Under the pieces are notes generated by a model. That model was given only the letters and a program-made list of their open reading frames with translations. It made no database searches and had not been told where the DNA came from. A stretch of DNA of 5,550 bases. Origin: Oscillospiraceae bacterium UBA6409 (GTDB taxonomy: Bacteria > Bacillota > Clostridia > Oscillospirales > Oscillospiraceae). The stretch covers positions 1 to 5,550 of the forward strand of contig DJPP01000117.1 of NCBI GenBank assembly GCA_002438575.1. The letters run 5' to 3'. The position numbers and the translations under genes were made by a program. Positions 1-5,436 of this stretch are shown here, piece after piece (the first letter of the stretch is position 1; every line of letters begins with the position of its first letter).

Positions 1-1
1 C

Positions 2-82
2 CGGTTCAAGCGCTGCACGGACACATACTGCAAGCTCTGGCAGGCCGGCGCGACCATCGATCAGCTGGCTGTGGCGGGGTAA
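2..82 (+). CDS. C-terminal end of an unrecognised protein (partial, 5' end outside window)
   Basis: An open frame runs from the left edge to the TAA at 80-82 and encodes 26 residues, with two cysteines four apart (CTDTYC) near the start of the visible part and a tail ending in QLAVAG. The frame is on the same strand as the flavodoxin and ends 21 bases before its ATG, with the flavodoxin ribosome binding site in that gap and no terminator, so the two are probably cotranscribed. The fragment is too short to assign a family. The cysteine pair could belong to a metal or Fe-S site, but this is only a guess. That the frame is coding rests on its position and its GC-rich codon choice. Confidence 0.5.
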   Translation, partial: RFKRCTDTYCKLWQAGATIDQLAVAG

Positions 83-103
83 CGATCGAAAGGAGAAACG
101 ACA

Positions 104-529
104 ATGAAAAAGACTGCTGTGATCTATTGGAGTGGCACCGGCAACACCGAGGCCATGGCCAACGCCGTGCTGGAGGGCATGACCGCCGCCGGCGCGGACG
201 CCAAGCTGCTGACGGTGGACCAGGTGAACACCGCCGAACTGAACGGCTATGCCGCCATCGCCTTCGGCTGCCCGGCCATGGGCAGCGAGGTGCTGGAGGA
301 GATGGAGTTCCAGCCCATGTTCGACGCCTGCAAGAACTGCCTGGGCGGCAAGGCCGTGGCCCTGTTCGGCTCCTACGGCTGGGGTGACGGCGAGTGGATG
401 CGCTCCTGGGAAAAGGACTGCGCCGATGCCGGCGTGAACCTGGTCTGCGACAGCGTGATCTGCTGCGAGGCCCCGGATGACGCCGCCCTGGACGCCCTGC
501 GCGCCATGGGCAAGACCCTGGCATCGTGA
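104..529 (+). CDS. Flavodoxin, short-chain clostridial type
   Basis: This encodes a 141-residue soluble FMN-binding electron carrier that can stand in for ferredoxin in low-potential electron transfer. The FMN phosphate loop is SGTGNTE at residues 10-16, directly after the first beta strand (TAVIYW). The second flavin loop is GCPAMGSE at 55-62, and the third is FGSYGWGDGEW at 88-98, whose Trp93 corresponds to the flavin-stacking tryptophan of the clostridial proteins. Length and loop sequences closely follow my recollection of Clostridium beijerinckii flavodoxin (138 residues), in which the Met-Gly-Asp turn flips on reduction; here that turn reads Met59-Gly60-Ser61. The ATG is preceded by AAAGGAG at 89-95 with 8 bases of spacing, which fixes the start. 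It is probably in one operon with the gene that ends at 82. The redox partner is not visible. Confidence 0.95.
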   Translation: MKKTAVIYWSGTGNTEAMANAVLEGMTAAGADAKLLTVDQVNTAELNGYAAIAFGCPAMGSEVLEEMEFQPMFDACKNCLGGKAVALFGSYGWGDGEWMRSWEKDCADAGVNLVCDSVICCEAPDDAALDALRAMGKTLAS

Positions 530-627
530 ACGCTTTGCACCTCCTGCGCCGCCGTCTGCGGCGCCGGGGACAGACCCTGCTGCCGCTGCTGGTCCTTCTC
601 TCCGCCGCAGCGGTGGTATACAGATGA
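526..627 (+). CDS. Possible 33-residue membrane peptide overlapping the flavodoxin stop
   Basis: A GTG at 526-528 overlaps the flavodoxin TGA (GTGA). It opens a frame of 33 codons ending in TGA at 625-627, right at the base of the terminator hairpin. The product has a very basic N-terminus (LRRRLRRRGQ) followed by a hydrophobic stretch, roughly residues 17-31, rich in Leu, Val and Ala. This is the layout of a single-pass membrane anchor, of an uncleaved signal sequence, or of the N-terminus of a permease. The GTGA overlap would allow translational coupling, but no convincing ribosome binding site precedes it. Part of the Arg-rich stretch comes from a GC-rich inverted repeat (546-564), so the frame may be fortuitous or the remnant of a longer gene. 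Not recognised; treat as tentative. Confidence 0.25.
   Translation: MNALHLLRRRLRRRGQTLLPLLVLLSAAAVVYR
546..564 (+). repeat. GC-rich inverted repeat just after the flavodoxin gene
   Basis: GCGCCGC (546-552) and GCGGCGC (558-564) are perfect complements around a 5-base loop, CGTCT. In RNA this gives a strong 7-bp hairpin 17 bases after the flavodoxin stop. It has no T-tract, so it is not an intrinsic terminator. It could protect the 3' end of the flavodoxin mRNA or be a by-product of Arg codons in the small overlapping frame. Confidence 0.5.
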
Positions 628-657
628 AAAAAGCACCCCGTTTGGGGTGCTTTTTTT
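627..657. terminator. Bidirectional intrinsic terminator between flavodoxin and corA-like genes
   Basis: The stem GCACCCC (633-639) / GGGGTGC (644-650) encloses a GTTT loop. It is flanked by six A on the left and seven T on the right, so it reads as a stem plus U-tract on either strand. On + it ends the flavodoxin transcript; on - it ends the corA-like transcript, whose stop codon (656-658) overlaps the T-run. Convergent genes sharing one terminator is a common compact arrangement. Confidence 0.93.
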
Positions 658-1501
658 ACAGCCATTTCTTGTGCCTGAAGAACCACAGCAGTCCGGCCAC
701 CAGCAGTATGCTGGCGGCGATGATCACGGGATAGCCCCACTCCGACTGCAGCTCCGGCATATTTACGAAGTTCATGCCGAACCAGCCGGTGATCAGCGTC
801 AGCGGCAGGAACAGCACCGTCACAATGGTGAATACCCGCATCAGGTCATTCTGCTGGATGGCCAGCTGGCTCTGATAGGCCTCCCGCAGCTGGGCCACCA
901 GCTCCTGCAGCGCGCATACCTTTTGCAGATACCGGCCCGTCCGCCGTCCCAGCACCTCCAGCCGCGCCAGAATGTCTGCCTCGATCAGCCCGTTATCGTT
1001 GTCGCACATCTCATCGAAGATGGCGTCCAGCTGCTCATAGTACCGCTTCAGGTGCAGCAGCTCCCGCCGCCACGCGGCGATGCGCCGGGGCGCGTCGTCC
1101 TTGGCCTTGCCCTCCAGTATGACGCTCTCGCCGCCGTTGATCTGTGCCTCCAGCTTTTCCAGATACGCCATGTCGCCCTTGAACAGCCCCGCAAAGAACC
1201 GGTACAGCAGCTGCTGGTCGTTCAGCGGCCCGTCTGCGGTCAGCGTATCCACCGCGCTCTGCACATACTGCTGTGCCGCCTCGTTCCGGCAGAAGAAAAA
1301 CAGGTCCTCCCGGTCGATGTACACCAGTACCTTGCCGCTTTTTCCCGCCTTCCGCACATCGTACCAGTCAAAGGCCAGCAGATCGAAATCGGCGAAGGCC
1401 TCAAAGCTCTCCGTCTGCAGCTCTCCCACATATTGAAATACGGCGGCATCCATCCGCTCCGCCACCTGCGCCATATCCTTCCACAGCAGTACGCTCCGCA
1501 T
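656..1501 (-). CDS. corA: CorA-family Mg2+/divalent cation transporter
   Basis: The 281-residue protein belongs to the CorA/MIT superfamily, pentameric membrane channels that bring Mg2+ (in some members Co2+, Ni2+ or Zn2+) into the cell. The first ~220 residues are a soluble cytoplasmic domain ending in a long helix. TM1 lies at about 223-241 (VFTIVTVLFLPLTLITGW) and runs into the family's signature GMN at 242-244 (WFGMNF). A short outside loop with MPEL follows, then TM2 at about 257-275, and a basic tail (RHKKWL). This C-terminal layout is diagnostic. It is shorter than the ~316-residue Salmonella CorA, as many Firmicute homologues are. The ATG at 1499-1501 has AAAGGA at 1512-1517, spaced 10 bases. 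The ion specificity is inferred from the family; the symbol denotes the family, not proven orthology. Confidence 0.93.
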   Translation of the reverse strand: MRSVLLWKDMAQVAERMDAAVFQYVGELQTESFEAFADFDLLAFDWYDVRKAGKSGKVLVYIDREDLFFFCRNEAAQQYVQSAVDTLTADGPLNDQQLLYRFFAGLFKGDMAYLEKLEAQINGGESVILEGKAKDDAPRRIAAWRRELLHLKRYYEQLDAIFDEMCDNDNGLIEADILARLEVLGRRTGRYLQKVCALQELVAQLREAYQSQLAIQQNDLMRVFTIVTVLFLPLTLITGWFGMNFVNMPELQSEWGYPVIIAASILLVAGLLWFFRHKKWL

Positions 1502-1524
1502 ATCGCCACCGTCCTTTCTTCCGC

Positions 1525-1553
1525 AGTATACCCCACCGCGGCTCCTTCGTCAA
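1525..1553 (-). promoter_or_regulatory. Sigma-A type promoter for the corA-like gene
   Basis: Reading the minus strand, TTGACG (1548-1553) is followed after exactly 17 bases by TATACT (1525-1530), each 5 of 6 to consensus. Transcription should start near 1518, which leaves only about 17 bases before the ATG at 1501, so the ribosome binding site (1512-1517) sits at the very 5' end of the mRNA. No room is left for an M-box riboswitch. Confidence 0.8.
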
Positions 1554-1559
1554 GTTGAC
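1549..1559. repeat. Palindrome formed by two back-to-back -35 boxes
   Basis: GTCAA-G-TTGAC is a perfect 11-base palindrome. Its left half is part of the minus-strand -35 box of the corA-like promoter and its right half part of the plus-strand -35 box of the aconitase X promoter. It could simply result from two inverted TTGAC hexamers, or double as an operator for a dimeric regulator. Confidence 0.8.
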
Positions 1560-1583
1560 TTTCTTGCGGCGTACTGGTACAAT
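1555..1583 (+). promoter_or_regulatory. Sigma-A type promoter with extended -10 for the aconitase X operon
   Basis: TTGACT (1555-1560), 17 bases, then TACAAT (1578-1583), each 5 of 6 to consensus. A TG at 1575-1576, one base before the -10 box, makes it an extended -10 element. The predicted start is near 1590, giving a leader of about 36 bases with AAAGGAAG (1611-1618) before the ATG at 1626. The sequence suggests a strong promoter unless repressed. Confidence 0.85.
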
Positions 1584-1625
1584 GGACCCAGCGCAGCACC
1601 ATTCTGAAACAAAGGAAGTGGTTTT

Positions 1626-2903
1626 ATGCAGTTGACACCCCAGCAGCAGGCCCTGCTGGACGGCGCTCAGGGCGAGACGATGGCCAAGGTGGTCAAGACC
1701 CTGGTCATGTACGGCGATACCTTCGGCGCGCAGCGCATGGTCCCCGTCACCGGTGAATATGGCCACACCGTCATCTCCTTCGGTCTGGCGGTGATGAAGC
1801 CGGTCTACGACCTGTACGACCGTCTCATCGACGCCGGCCTTACCAGCGGCCAGAAATTCACCGCCGACCCCCTGCCCCTGGACAAGCACGTTCCCACCGG
1901 CTTTCTGGAGGACATCGTTTTCCGCAAGATCATGTACACCCAGCAGGACCGGTATGAGCAGCAGCTGAAAAAGCTGGGCATCACCGCCGATAACGCCTAT
2001 ACCTGCACCTGCTATCTGCCGCAGGTGGGCAACACCCCCAGGCAGGGCGATATCCTCAGCTGGGCGGAATCCTCCGCCGTGGTCTATGCCAACTCCGTTC
2101 TGGGCGCCCGCTGCAACCGCAACAGCGGTATGCTGGAGCTCATGGGCAGCATCGCCGGCTTCGTGCCGGAGTTCGGCCTGCTCACCGACGAGGGCCGCAA
2201 GGCCCACTGGCTGGTGGAGGTCAAATGCACCCGCCGGCCAGAGGCCCAGCTTCTCGGCTCCGCCATCGGCATGAAGGTCATGGAGGACGTGCCCTACATC
2301 CGCGGGCTGGACGCCTGGCTGGGCACGGAGCTGAACGACGAGAACCGCGCCTACCTCAAGGACTTCGGCGCGGCCACCGCCTCCAACGGCGCCGTGGGCC
2401 TGTACCATGTGGAGCACCTCACCCCCGAGGCCAAAGAGCAGGGCGAGGCCCTGCTGCACGAGGGCTATCGGACCTACGTCATCGACGACGCCGAGCTGGA
2501 GCGCGTGAAGCGCAGCTATCCCGTTATCTGGAAGGACCCCGCCGCCGCGCCCCAGCTGTGCTTCGTGGGCTGTCCCCACCTGACGCTGGAGCAGCTGAAG
2601 GACTGGACGGCGAAGCTCACCGACGCCCTGCGGGCACAGAACCGCCTGCAGGTGGCCGTCCCCACCGTGTTCACCGCCGCCCCGGCGGTGCTGGACGCCT
2701 TCAAGGACACCGTAGAGGGCCTGAAGCTCCAGAGCATGGGCGTCGTCCTCAGCTATATCTGCCCACTGATGTACATGAACAACCCCCTCTGCAAGAAGAA
2801 GGCGGTCATCACCAATTCCAACAAGCTCCGCACCTACACCAGCGCCCGGTACTATACCGACGCGGAGATACTGGACATCCTCGCCGGAAAGGAGGGACGC
2901 TGA
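1626..2903 (+). CDS. Aconitase X catalytic (large) subunit, DUF521 family
   Basis: A 425-residue cytoplasmic protein of the aconitase X (AcnX, formerly DUF521) family, the large half of a two-subunit Fe-S dehydratase. Visible family marks are a Cys-rich stretch YTCTCYLPQVGNTPRQGD (125-142), the signature WAESSAVVYANSVLGARCNR (146-165), GCPH (315-318), and a C-terminal MTNS-type motif, here ITNSNK (395-400), followed by RYYTDAEI. Candidate cluster ligands are among Cys127, Cys129, Cys163, Cys316 and Cys379; which ones are used cannot be decided by eye. Characterised relatives are cis-3-hydroxy-L-proline dehydratase in bacteria and phosphomevalonate dehydratase in archaea. No gene of either pathway is visible nearby, so the substrate is unknown. 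Full length by family standards. The start at 1626 follows AAAGGAAG and a good promoter; the stop is one base before the small-subunit ATG. Confidence 0.92.
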   Translation: MQLTPQQQALLDGAQGETMAKVVKTLVMYGDTFGAQRMVPVTGEYGHTVISFGLAVMKPVYDLYDRLIDAGLTSGQKFTADPLPLDKHVPTGFLEDIVFRKIMYTQQDRYEQQLKKLGITADNAYTCTCYLPQVGNTPRQGDILSWAESSAVVYANSVLGARCNRNSGMLELMGSIAGFVPEFGLLTDEGRKAHWLVEVKCTRRPEAQLLGSAIGMKVMEDVPYIRGLDAWLGTELNDENRAYLKDFGAATASNGAVGLYHVEHLTPEAKEQGEALLHEGYRTYVIDDAELERVKRSYPVIWKDPAAAPQLCFVGCPHLTLEQLKDWTAKLTDALRAQNRLQVAVPTVFTAAPAVLDAFKDTVEGLKLQSMGVVLSYICPLMYMNNPLCKKKAVITNSNKLRTYTSARYYTDAEILDILAGKEGR

Positions 2904-2904
2904 T

Positions 2905-3348
2905 ATGAAGCAGTTCAAGGGCCGCGTGGTGGTCCCCGGCACCTGCACCGCCGAAGCGCTGGTCAGCCATGGCGGCTTCAACACCCTGGCCAGCTACCAG
3001 ATGGCCATGATGTTCGGCGACAAGCAGGTCAAGTGCGGCGACCAGAATAACCCCGACCTCTACAAAAGACCCATGATCGGCAAGGCCCTCTGCCTGCCCC
3101 AGACCATCGGCTCCACCACCGGCGGCATGGTGCTCTTCACCGTCTGTTCCCACGGCAAGCAGCCCGCCTGTATGCTCTTCTCCCTGCCCATCGACTCCCT
3201 GGCCGCCTCCGGCGCCATTCTGGGCGATGTCTGGACCGACAGCAAAATGCCCGTGGTGGACTCTCTGGGCGACGAGTTCCTGCAATATGTGCAGACCGGC
3301 ATGACCGTCACCGTGGGCGACGACGGCCTTGTCACCGTGGAGGACTGA
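2905..3348 (+). CDS. Aconitase X swivel (small) subunit, DUF126 family
   Basis: A 147-residue protein of the aconitase X swivel domain (formerly DUF126), which closes over the large subunit to complete the active site. It opens with the typical strand KGRVVVPG (5-12), and the conserved loop region is MIGKALCLPQTIGSTTGGMVLF (57-78). It ends with a small beta domain (GMTVTVGDDGLVTVED). The glycine-serine loop reads GSTTGG (69-74) where many relatives have GSSTGS, and the segment before it (VKCGDQNNPDLYKR, 42-55) does not resemble the usual DPxTG...DxxHPLxG pattern as I remember it. This suggests a different substrate from the characterised enzymes. The ATG begins one base after the large-subunit stop, with GGAAAGGAGGG (2886-2896) upstream, so the two are translationally linked and should be made in equal amounts. 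AcnX enzymes of this split layout are heterodimeric units. Confidence 0.9.
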   Translation: MKQFKGRVVVPGTCTAEALVSHGGFNTLASYQMAMMFGDKQVKCGDQNNPDLYKRPMIGKALCLPQTIGSTTGGMVLFTVCSHGKQPACMLFSLPIDSLAASGAILGDVWTDSKMPVVDSLGDEFLQYVQTGMTVTVGDDGLVTVED

Positions 3349-3349
3349 C

Positions 3350-3640
3350 ATGGACGATATCTACACCAAAAAGCCCGAGGAGTGCGCCTACTCCTTCACC
3401 CAGCACAGGGCCTGCGAGTTCTTCCCCTGCCACAAGACCAGCCACCCGGAGGACTTCAACTGCCTGTTCTGCTACTGCCCGCTGTACACCCTGGGCAGCA
3501 AGTGCGGCGGCAACTTCAAGTACCTGGACAACGGCGTCAAGGACTGCTCCGACTGCCTGCTGCCCCACGGCCGCGGCAGCTACAGCTACATCATGTCCAA
3601 GTACCCGGAGCTCATGGAGCTGGCCAAGAAAAACCGATAA
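3350..3640 (+). CDS. Cysteine-rich small domain protein (PF04071-like, probable metal-binding)
   Basis: A 96-residue protein with nine cysteines (12, 22, 27, 38, 41, 43, 52, 66, 69) and histidines at 19, 28, 32 and 73. The order CEFFPCHK ... NCLFCYCPLY ... KCGGNF ... CSDCLLPH ... YSYI matches the cysteine-rich small domain (Pfam PF04071), a probable zinc or Fe-S binding unit of unknown function. I recall the domain also being found fused to cobamide-related enzymes. ATG 3350 is chosen because GGAGGA (3339-3344) lies 5 bases upstream and the ATG starts one base after the swivel-subunit stop. A TTG at 3329 in the same frame would overlap that gene by 20 bases and lacks a better site. It is the third gene of the aconitase X operon and ends at the shared terminator. 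A role in supplying or protecting the AcnX Fe-S cluster is possible but is inference. Confidence 0.85.
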   Translation: MDDIYTKKPEECAYSFTQHRACEFFPCHKTSHPEDFNCLFCYCPLYTLGSKCGGNFKYLDNGVKDCSDCLLPHGRGSYSYIMSKYPELMELAKKNR

Positions 3641-3671
3641 AAAAAGAGACGGCTCACGCCGTCTCTTTTTT
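3641..3671. terminator. Bidirectional intrinsic terminator between aconitase X operon and prepilin gene
   Basis: The stem GAGACGGC (3646-3653) / GCCGTCTC (3658-3665) with a TCAC loop is preceded by an A-run (3641-3645, continuing the stop codon of the cysteine-rich gene) and followed by six T (3666-3671). It works on both strands: it ends the + operon, and on - it lies immediately after the prepilin stop at 3673-3675. Confidence 0.93.
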
Positions 3672-3672
3672 A

Positions 3673-4071
3673 TCACTGCAGCAGCAGCGTGTGGTCTGAA
3701 TGGCCGTCCTTGCAGAAGTAGTATACCTGATAGCCCAATGGCGCGCCCTTTTCCGTGGACCCCATATCAACGCGGTCACGATGCAGTATCGCACTCATGC
3801 TTCCGGCTTGCAGCTGCACGGTGGTGCCGTTCAGAAAAGTGATCTCACTTTTGGAAGCGTGGATGTTATCGCCGATATCCCGAAATTCCCCCGTGGTCAG
3901 GTAGTCTATCTGCAATTCCGCGTAATACGCCCGCACGTTGGCCATGTCAGCGGCCACCTTGGCCTTGTGCAGGCTGCCGCTGAACACCGGGATGGCAATA
4001 GCCGCCAGCACGGCGACGATCGCCACCACGATCAGCATCTCCATCAATGTAAACCCGCGGTTCCGTTTCAT
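3673..4071 (-). CDS. Type IV prepilin-like / pseudopilin protein
   Basis: A 132-residue protein with a class III (prepilin) leader: MKRNRG then FTLMEMLIVVAIVAVLAAIAIPVF. A prepilin peptidase would cut after Gly6, leaving methylatable Phe +1 and the conserved Glu +5 (Glu11). The hydrophobic helix spans about 7-30. The rest is a short soluble head with a helix (residues 36-57, ADMANVRAYYAELQ) and a beta-rich C-terminus, so it could be a pilin, a ComGC-like competence pseudopilin or a type II secretion-like pseudopilin. No pilus ATPase, platform protein or peptidase gene is in the window. The ATG at 4069-4071 has an excellent GGAGGAGG just upstream and its own promoter at 4112-4140. It is less GC-rich than most neighbours (31 of 60 bases at 3841-3900), compatible with transfer or simply with its composition. 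Confidence 0.92.
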   Translation of the reverse strand: MKRNRGFTLMEMLIVVAIVAVLAAIAIPVFSGSLHKAKVAADMANVRAYYAELQIDYLTTGEFRDIGDNIHASKSEITFLNGTTVQLQAGSMSAILHRDRVDMGSTEKGAPLGYQVYYFCKDGHSDHTLLLQ

Positions 4072-4111
4072 GGGTCCTCCTCCGTAAAAGTGCGCTTACA
4101 ATTTTTTCCAT

Positions 4112-4140
4112 AGTATACAGCAAGCCGGCGGGCTTTGCAA
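4112..4140 (-). promoter_or_regulatory. Sigma-A type promoter for the prepilin gene
   Basis: On the minus strand TTGCAA (4135-4140), 17 bases, then TATACT (4112-4117). The -10 matches 5 of 6 and the -35 matches 4 of 6. The start would be near 4105, giving a leader of about 34 bases that contains GGAGGAGG. This makes the prepilin gene independent of spoIIP, although read-through from spoIIP cannot be excluded. Confidence 0.65.
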
Positions 4141-4144
4141 GAAG

Positions 4145-4162
4145 GCAAATGCATGAATTTGC
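4145..4162. repeat. Short inverted repeat between spoIIP and the prepilin promoter
   Basis: GCAAAT (4145-4150) and ATTTGC (4157-4162) are perfect complements around a 6-base loop. The repeat lies 4 bases upstream of the prepilin -35 box and 13 bases after the spoIIP stop. There is no T-tract in either direction, so it is a poor terminator; an operator or a weak 3' hairpin are alternatives. Confidence 0.5.
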
Positions 4163-4175
4163 GGTGCCGGCGCAC

Positions 4176-5291
4176 TCATTTTCCCGTCACGACCTCCGCA
4201 AACCCCTCTCCGAACACCCGCACGGCCTTCAGCGCCTCGTCCAGCGAATTCCCCGCCGCGCCGATCTCCACCAGCAGGCTCCCCGGCGTAAAATACTCGT
4301 TGTAGTCCGAATTCCGCAGCGTCAGCGGCCGCATCAGCGTGGGATGCCCCTCCGTCAGGTGCTGCTGCACCGCCACGGCGAATTTCAGGTTCTCCTGCCA
4401 TCCCTCCCAGCTGCTGCCCATCACCAGGCTCACCTGCGCGCAGTCCGGATCCTCCCGCGTCACCACCTTGTACTGGTGTCCGGCCTTGTCCTCCAGCGCG
4501 TCCCGGTGCACATCCAGAATGAACCCGATGCTCGGGTACTTCTCCATATACGCCTCGATGGCGTCCTCCGCCCGGTAGTATGCCCCGTTGTACTCCGGAT
4601 CGTCATACAGCGCCCGGTCGTGCAGCACCGATATCCCGTAGCCCGACAGCACCCTCGCCAGCTCGTCGCCCACCCGGATCACGCTCACGCTGGCATCCGC
4701 CGTCCGAAAGCTCCCCGTGTCCTCGTATTCCTCCCCCGGCGGCATGGTGTACGCCTCGCTGCCGTGGGTGTGGATGATCAGCACCTGCGGCGCGTCCTCG
4801 CCCAGCGCCGCCGCGAACGTCCCGTCAAACACGATGCCCTCCACCGTCTGCCGCGAGCTGTTCTTAATGAACACGTCCCCCACCCGGGTGTACCCGTTCT
4901 CGTCCGCCGCCACCACCGACAGCGGCTTCGACTCCCCCTGCCCGCCGGTGTTCTCCGTCTGCCCCGTCGTCTCCTCCTCCGGTGTCTCCGCCGGGGCGGG
5001 GGAGGGCGTCTCCTCCGTCTCTGCCGTCGTCTCTGCCTCCTGCGCCACCTGCGCCTCCGCCGCCAGCAGCATCGGCGACTGCCGCAGCACCGCCAGCACC
5101 GGCAGCGGCAGCGAGTCCGCCGCCCACAGGTCCCCCAGCTCCCACTGCACCAGCCGCTGCGCCGCCGAGCTGTCCCGCACCGCCTGCGCCGCCGCCCGCA
5201 GGTCCTCGCTCCCCGCGCACACCGCCGCCAGCCACAGCACGAACGCCCCGCACACCGCCGCCGCGCCCCGCCGCCATTTCACAAGCCCCAC
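4176..5291 (-). CDS. spoIIP: Stage II sporulation protein P (SpoIIP), engulfment amidase/endopeptidase
   Basis: A 371-residue membrane-anchored peptidoglycan hydrolase which, with SpoIID and SpoIIM in the known system, degrades septal wall so that the mother cell can engulf the forespore. Residues 9-27 form an N-terminal membrane anchor, and 84-122 are an acidic Glu/Thr/Pro linker. The catalytic amidase-type domain covers about 165-368: VLIIHTHGSEAYT (170-182; His174/His176), SFRTAD, RVGDELARVLSGYGI, ILDVHRDA (258-265; His262), WQENLKFA and LLVEIGAAGN (339-348; Glu342). These are the zinc-binding and catalytic positions expected of the family. The start is a GTG at 5289-5291; a second in-frame GTG at 5280-5282 is better spaced (11 bases) from GAAAGG (5294-5299), and an in-frame TGA lies just upstream, so only these two are likely. 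A functional copy implies a spore-forming lineage. Confidence 0.95.
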   Translation of the reverse strand: MGLVKWRRGAAAVCGAFVLWLAAVCAGSEDLRAAAQAVRDSSAAQRLVQWELGDLWAADSLPLPVLAVLRQSPMLLAAEAQVAQEAETTAETEETPSPAPAETPEEETTGQTENTGGQGESKPLSVVAADENGYTRVGDVFIKNSSRQTVEGIVFDGTFAAALGEDAPQVLIIHTHGSEAYTMPPGEEYEDTGSFRTADASVSVIRVGDELARVLSGYGISVLHDRALYDDPEYNGAYYRAEDAIEAYMEKYPSIGFILDVHRDALEDKAGHQYKVVTREDPDCAQVSLVMGSSWEGWQENLKFAVAVQQHLTEGHPTLMRPLTLRNSDYNEYFTPGSLLVEIGAAGNSLDEALKAVRVFGEGFAEVVTGK

Positions 5292-5304
5292 CGCCTTTCA
5301 GACA

Positions 5305-5334
5305 AGCCTATGTCCGGACAAGCCGAAAAATACC
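5305..5334 (-). promoter_or_regulatory. Weak candidate sigma-E-like promoter for spoIIP
   Basis: On the minus strand GGTATTT (5328-5334), 15 bases, then CATAGGCT (5305-5312) partly resembles the sporulation sigma-E pattern (ATATT and CATACAnT, about 14-15 apart). The spacing and the CATA core fit, the rest is poor. In Bacillus spoIIP is under sporulation sigma control, and no sigma-A promoter is obvious here. Tentative. Confidence 0.25.
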
Positions 5335-5394
5335 CCATAACTCCCGCTAATACCTCCCACGCGGATTTGTTATGCCAACATCTGGATATTCCCG

Positions 5395-5423
5395 TTGCCT
5401 TTCGCGACACTTTCTGGTAAGAT
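5395..5423 (+). promoter_or_regulatory. Candidate promoter with extended -10 for the right-edge gene
   Basis: TTGCCT (5395-5400), 17 bases, then TAAGAT (5418-5423). Both match 4 of 6, but TG at 5415-5416 gives an extended -10 (TGGTAAGAT), which compensates. The start would be near 5430, so the transcript would begin just before the long hairpin and carry a leader of about 99 bases. Confidence 0.6.
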
Positions 5424-5436
5424 AGTCGTACAACAA

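Noticed and set aside
647..1558. Open frame of 303 codons on + opposite the corA-like gene
   Set aside because: Its start is inside the terminator T-run, its product is Gln/His/Leu-rich without a family, and it runs through both divergent -35 boxes.
1401..2984. Long open frame of 527 codons on the minus strand, antisense to the aconitase X genes
   Set aside because: It overlaps both the divergent promoter region and clear DUF521 and DUF126 genes, its product is a low-complexity Gly/Val/His-rich sequence without a family, and such frames are usual opposite GC-rich genes.
3329..3349. Upstream TTG start for the cysteine-rich protein
   Set aside because: It would overlap the swivel-subunit gene; the ATG at 3350 has a GGAGGA at ideal spacing and begins right after the preceding stop.
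4124..4171. GCCGGC...GCCGGC as an outer stem of a spoIIP terminator
   Set aside because: GCCGGC is self-complementary, so its recurrence is expected in GC-rich DNA; the enclosed region pairs poorly overall and there is no T-tract.
4960..5280. Ala/Pro/Ser-rich repetitive-looking stretch as a repeat or mobile element
   Set aside because: It is explained by the acidic linker and Ala-rich N-terminal part of SpoIIP in a high-GC codon setting (46 of 60 bases at 5041-5100); no true repeat units or terminal inverted repeats were seen.
4149..5420. Open frame of 423 codons on + opposite spoIIP
   Set aside because: The product is Arg/Pro/His/Leu-rich without recognisable domains and lies wholly over a clear spoIIP gene; it mirrors codon bias.
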